Source of the DNA: Acidimicrobiia bacterium
Lineage (GTDB): Bacteria > Actinomycetota > Acidimicrobiia > Acidimicrobiales > Hopanoidiivorantaceae
Length of the DNA: 6,552 nucleotides
NCBI GenBank assembly: GCA_020027305.1
Contig: JAHRAM010000066.1
Span: forward strand, 1-6,552
Reading direction: 5' to 3'
Part shown: one piece after another, positions 4,996 through 6,552 of the stretch
Layout: every line of letters begins with the position of its first letter
Numbering within the stretch: position 1 is the stretch's first letter
The notes under the pieces: generated by a model
Databases searched by the model: none
What the model saw: only the letters and a program-made list of their open reading frames with translations
Told to the model about the DNA's origin: nothing
Program-made: the position numbers and the translations under genes

Positions 4996-6333
4996 TTAAT
5001 CGCCTGAAATTGTGACGTCTTTAATTAGCAGAGAAAGGCCTGAGGAATTCATTGGGAGCCACTCAATATCTGACCCGACCTCTTCAATGTTAAGGAGCAT
5101 TCGCTGGAGGGTGGAGCTAACAATAAACTCACGAATTGGGCCAGCCAGCTCCCCATCTTTAACCAGCAGCCCTTCTGCCCCAGTTGAAAAGTCTCCACTA
5201 ATTGGGTTGACCCCAGAATGAAGACCAGAAACTCCTTGAACCAAAACACCACTTTTCAAACCAGAGATAAGCTCAGACTGTGCTTTTTCGCCAGGCGTCA
5301 GACTAAGCGCCATACATCCCACCGCTGGTGTAGAACTATAGCCCCTGACTGCTGAGCCAGTTGAAACCGTTCCCAGTCGAGAGGCAGTGTAAGAATTGTG
5401 AACAAACTTTTCTAGCACGCCATCTTTAATCAAGCTATTTTTTCTAGTGGCAAGCCCTTCCCCATCTATTTCGGTAGCAGATGGAGCTTTAATATTTATA
5501 GGGTCGTCTGCTAAATTCACGCAATCAGCGGCCACAGATTCTCCCATTCGATTAGCAAACAGCGACCGTTGTTTAGCCACGGCTTCTCCAGATAAAGTTC
5601 CACCAATAATGGAAAGAAGCTGAGCCGTCACCCACGGGTCAAGGATTACATCTGTCGTAAAACTATCTGGCTTTTTTGCCCCTAGCAGTCGAGTTGCTCT
5701 TTCCACTGAATCGCTGGCAGCTTTTTGGTAATCAAGCTCATCAATATTTCGCCCCACCGAGTAGCCAAACCCAGTTTCTGTTTCTCCATCTTGGCTTGCT
5801 AGGGCATAAGTCATTAAATGGCATGAGCTGTCTTTTGCAGTTTGTGATATTCCATTAGTAGAAGCAATAGCAGCAGCCGAAAAATTGTCGCTATATTCTG
5901 CTGTTTCAACCCCAATAATTGCAGGGTGCCCCTCAAGCACTGAAGCCTCTAGCTTGGTGGCAAGCTCAATCTTTTTTTCGCTTCCAACCGAAAGCAAGGA
6001 TTCATCTACCAGTTCAAGTGGAGTTCTGTCAACCCCGTCTGGAACCGCTAGCTTCAAATGCTCATCTTGGGTGCCAAATGAAACATTGTCTCTAGCTTCT
6101 GAAACTACCCGCTTGAGCATTGCTTCTTCTAGGCTGCCAGCATAAGCAAACCCTTGCCGATGGTCTTTTATTATTCTGACTCCAACCCCTTGGCTGTCGG
6201 CTGTGGTGTGGGATTCCACTTCGCCGTTGTAGACACGAACTTCTGATTCTCTGGAATCAACTACTACAACTTCAAGCTCTTCATCGGGGGTAGCTTCACC
6301 CACTAGCCATTCGGCAATTTTTAATAGGTCCAA
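4996..6333 (-). CDS. tldE: TldE/PmbA subunit of the TldD-TldE metallopeptidase
   Basis: A 445-residue protein, the usual length for TldE (PmbA). TldD and TldE form a heterodimeric peptidase that degrades unfolded peptides, and in E. coli processes microcin B17 and the CcdA antitoxin. Recognisable parts are the N-terminal VRVYNGEVES and GVGVRII, a central region with GEGLATRKNSLIKDGVLEKF, and the C-terminal SGLHSGVNPISGDFSTGAEG (369-388). No HExxxH motif is present, as expected for TldE, whose partner TldD carries the metal site. The start is TTG at 6333, 15 nt after the tldD stop. No ATG or GTG occurs between that stop and the TTG, and the N-terminus fits the family. No Shine-Dalgarno sequence is evident, so it is probably translated by coupling to tldD. 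Confidence 0.94.
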   Translation of the reverse strand: MDLLKIAEWLVGEATPDEELEVVVVDSRESEVRVYNGEVESHTTADSQGVGVRIIKDHRQGFAYAGSLEEAMLKRVVSEARDNVSFGTQDEHLKLAVPDGVDRTPLELVDESLLSVGSEKKIELATKLEASVLEGHPAIIGVETAEYSDNFSAAAIASTNGISQTAKDSSCHLMTYALASQDGETETGFGYSVGRNIDELDYQKAASDSVERATRLLGAKKPDSFTTDVILDPWVTAQLLSIIGGTLSGEAVAKQRSLFANRMGESVAADCVNLADDPINIKAPSATEIDGEGLATRKNSLIKDGVLEKFVHNSYTASRLGTVSTGSAVRGYSSTPAVGCMALSLTPGEKAQSELISGLKSGVLVQGVSGLHSGVNPISGDFSTGAEGLLVKDGELAGPIREFIVSSTLQRMLLNIEEVGSDIEWLPMNSSGLSLLIKDVTISGD

Positions 6334-6348
6334 GTTTCTAGGGGTAAA

Positions 6349-6552
6349 TTATTGTGCTGTTCCGCCCACGGTCAAGCTGGTGACTCTAAGTGTGGGAGTT
6401 CCATCGCCAACTGGAACGCCTTGCCCATCCTTTCCACAGGTTCCAGGAGAACCAAACTTAAAATCATTTCCCAAAACGTCAATGTTGCAAAGCACTTCTG
6501 GACCATTGCCAATTAGATTTCCATCTCGAATTGGGTCGGTCAGCTCGCCATT
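6349..6552 (-). CDS. tldD: TldD metallopeptidase, C-terminal 67 residues (gene continues past the window)
   Basis: An open frame with no start runs from the right edge to TAA at 6351-6349. The visible protein contains RDGNLIGNGPEVLCNIDVLG, GTCGKDGQGVPVGDG and TLRVTSLTVGGTAQ, the characteristic end of TldD. The cysteine of GTCGK lies 28 residues from the C-terminus, close to the position of the metal-ligand Cys454 in the 481-residue E. coli protein, so the active site is probably intact. The HExxxH helix would lie outside the window. It is followed by tldE, which fits the known two-subunit enzyme. It is cut by the window edge, not degraded. Confidence 0.93.
   Translation of the reverse strand, partial: NGELTDPIRDGNLIGNGPEVLCNIDVLGNDFKFGSPGTCGKDGQGVPVGDGTPTLRVTSLTVGGTAQ

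Overview
This 6.55 kb window is bacterial, with AT-rich (roughly 40% GC by eye), tightly packed genes. The FmdB-like, PlsY, MoeA, UppP and TldD/TldE proteins look most like those of low-GC Actinobacteriota, perhaps a marine or free-living Acidimicrobiia-type lineage. That placement is an inference from protein flavour (for example a FmdB ending its core in GFYKTDS, and a MoeA with PLADALGCVLAE) and from start sites that look leaderless. It is not proven by a marker gene.

Layout, left to right. (1) 1-1618 is an accessory insert: a two-gene toxin-antitoxin-like operon on the minus strand. The first gene is a Panacea-domain (DUF4065/SocA-like) protein with an added C-terminal beta-rich domain. 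The second, overlapping it by 17 nt, is a PIN-domain ribonuclease. The operon is bracketed by two direct copies of a 32-bp element (1-32 and 1587-1618) that carries a -10 box, a dyad and a GTG start codon. (2) 1619-2180 holds a FmdB-type zinc-ribbon gene (minus strand) with a disturbed zinc knuckle and a long charged tail. It is divergent from plsY across a 58-bp shared promoter region. (3) 2181-4169 holds plsY (acyl-phosphate:glycerol-3-phosphate acyltransferase) and moeA (molybdopterin molybdenumtransferase) on the plus strand. (4) 4175-6552 holds, on the minus strand and convergent with moeA by 5 bp, the end of tldD, then tldE/pmbA and uppP in a tight operon.

How the genes fit together: plsY (phospholipid synthesis) and uppP (undecaprenyl-phosphate recycling) serve the envelope. 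moeA serves molybdenum cofactor synthesis, and tldD/tldE form a heterodimeric peptidase. They are ordinary chromosomal genes. The toxin-antitoxin-like operon with its duplicated promoter element is the only accessory part. It is also the most interesting, because the second repeat copy at the left edge predicts that another gene under the same control starts at position 3 and runs out of the window.

No tRNA, rRNA, CRISPR, transposase or clear intrinsic terminator was found.
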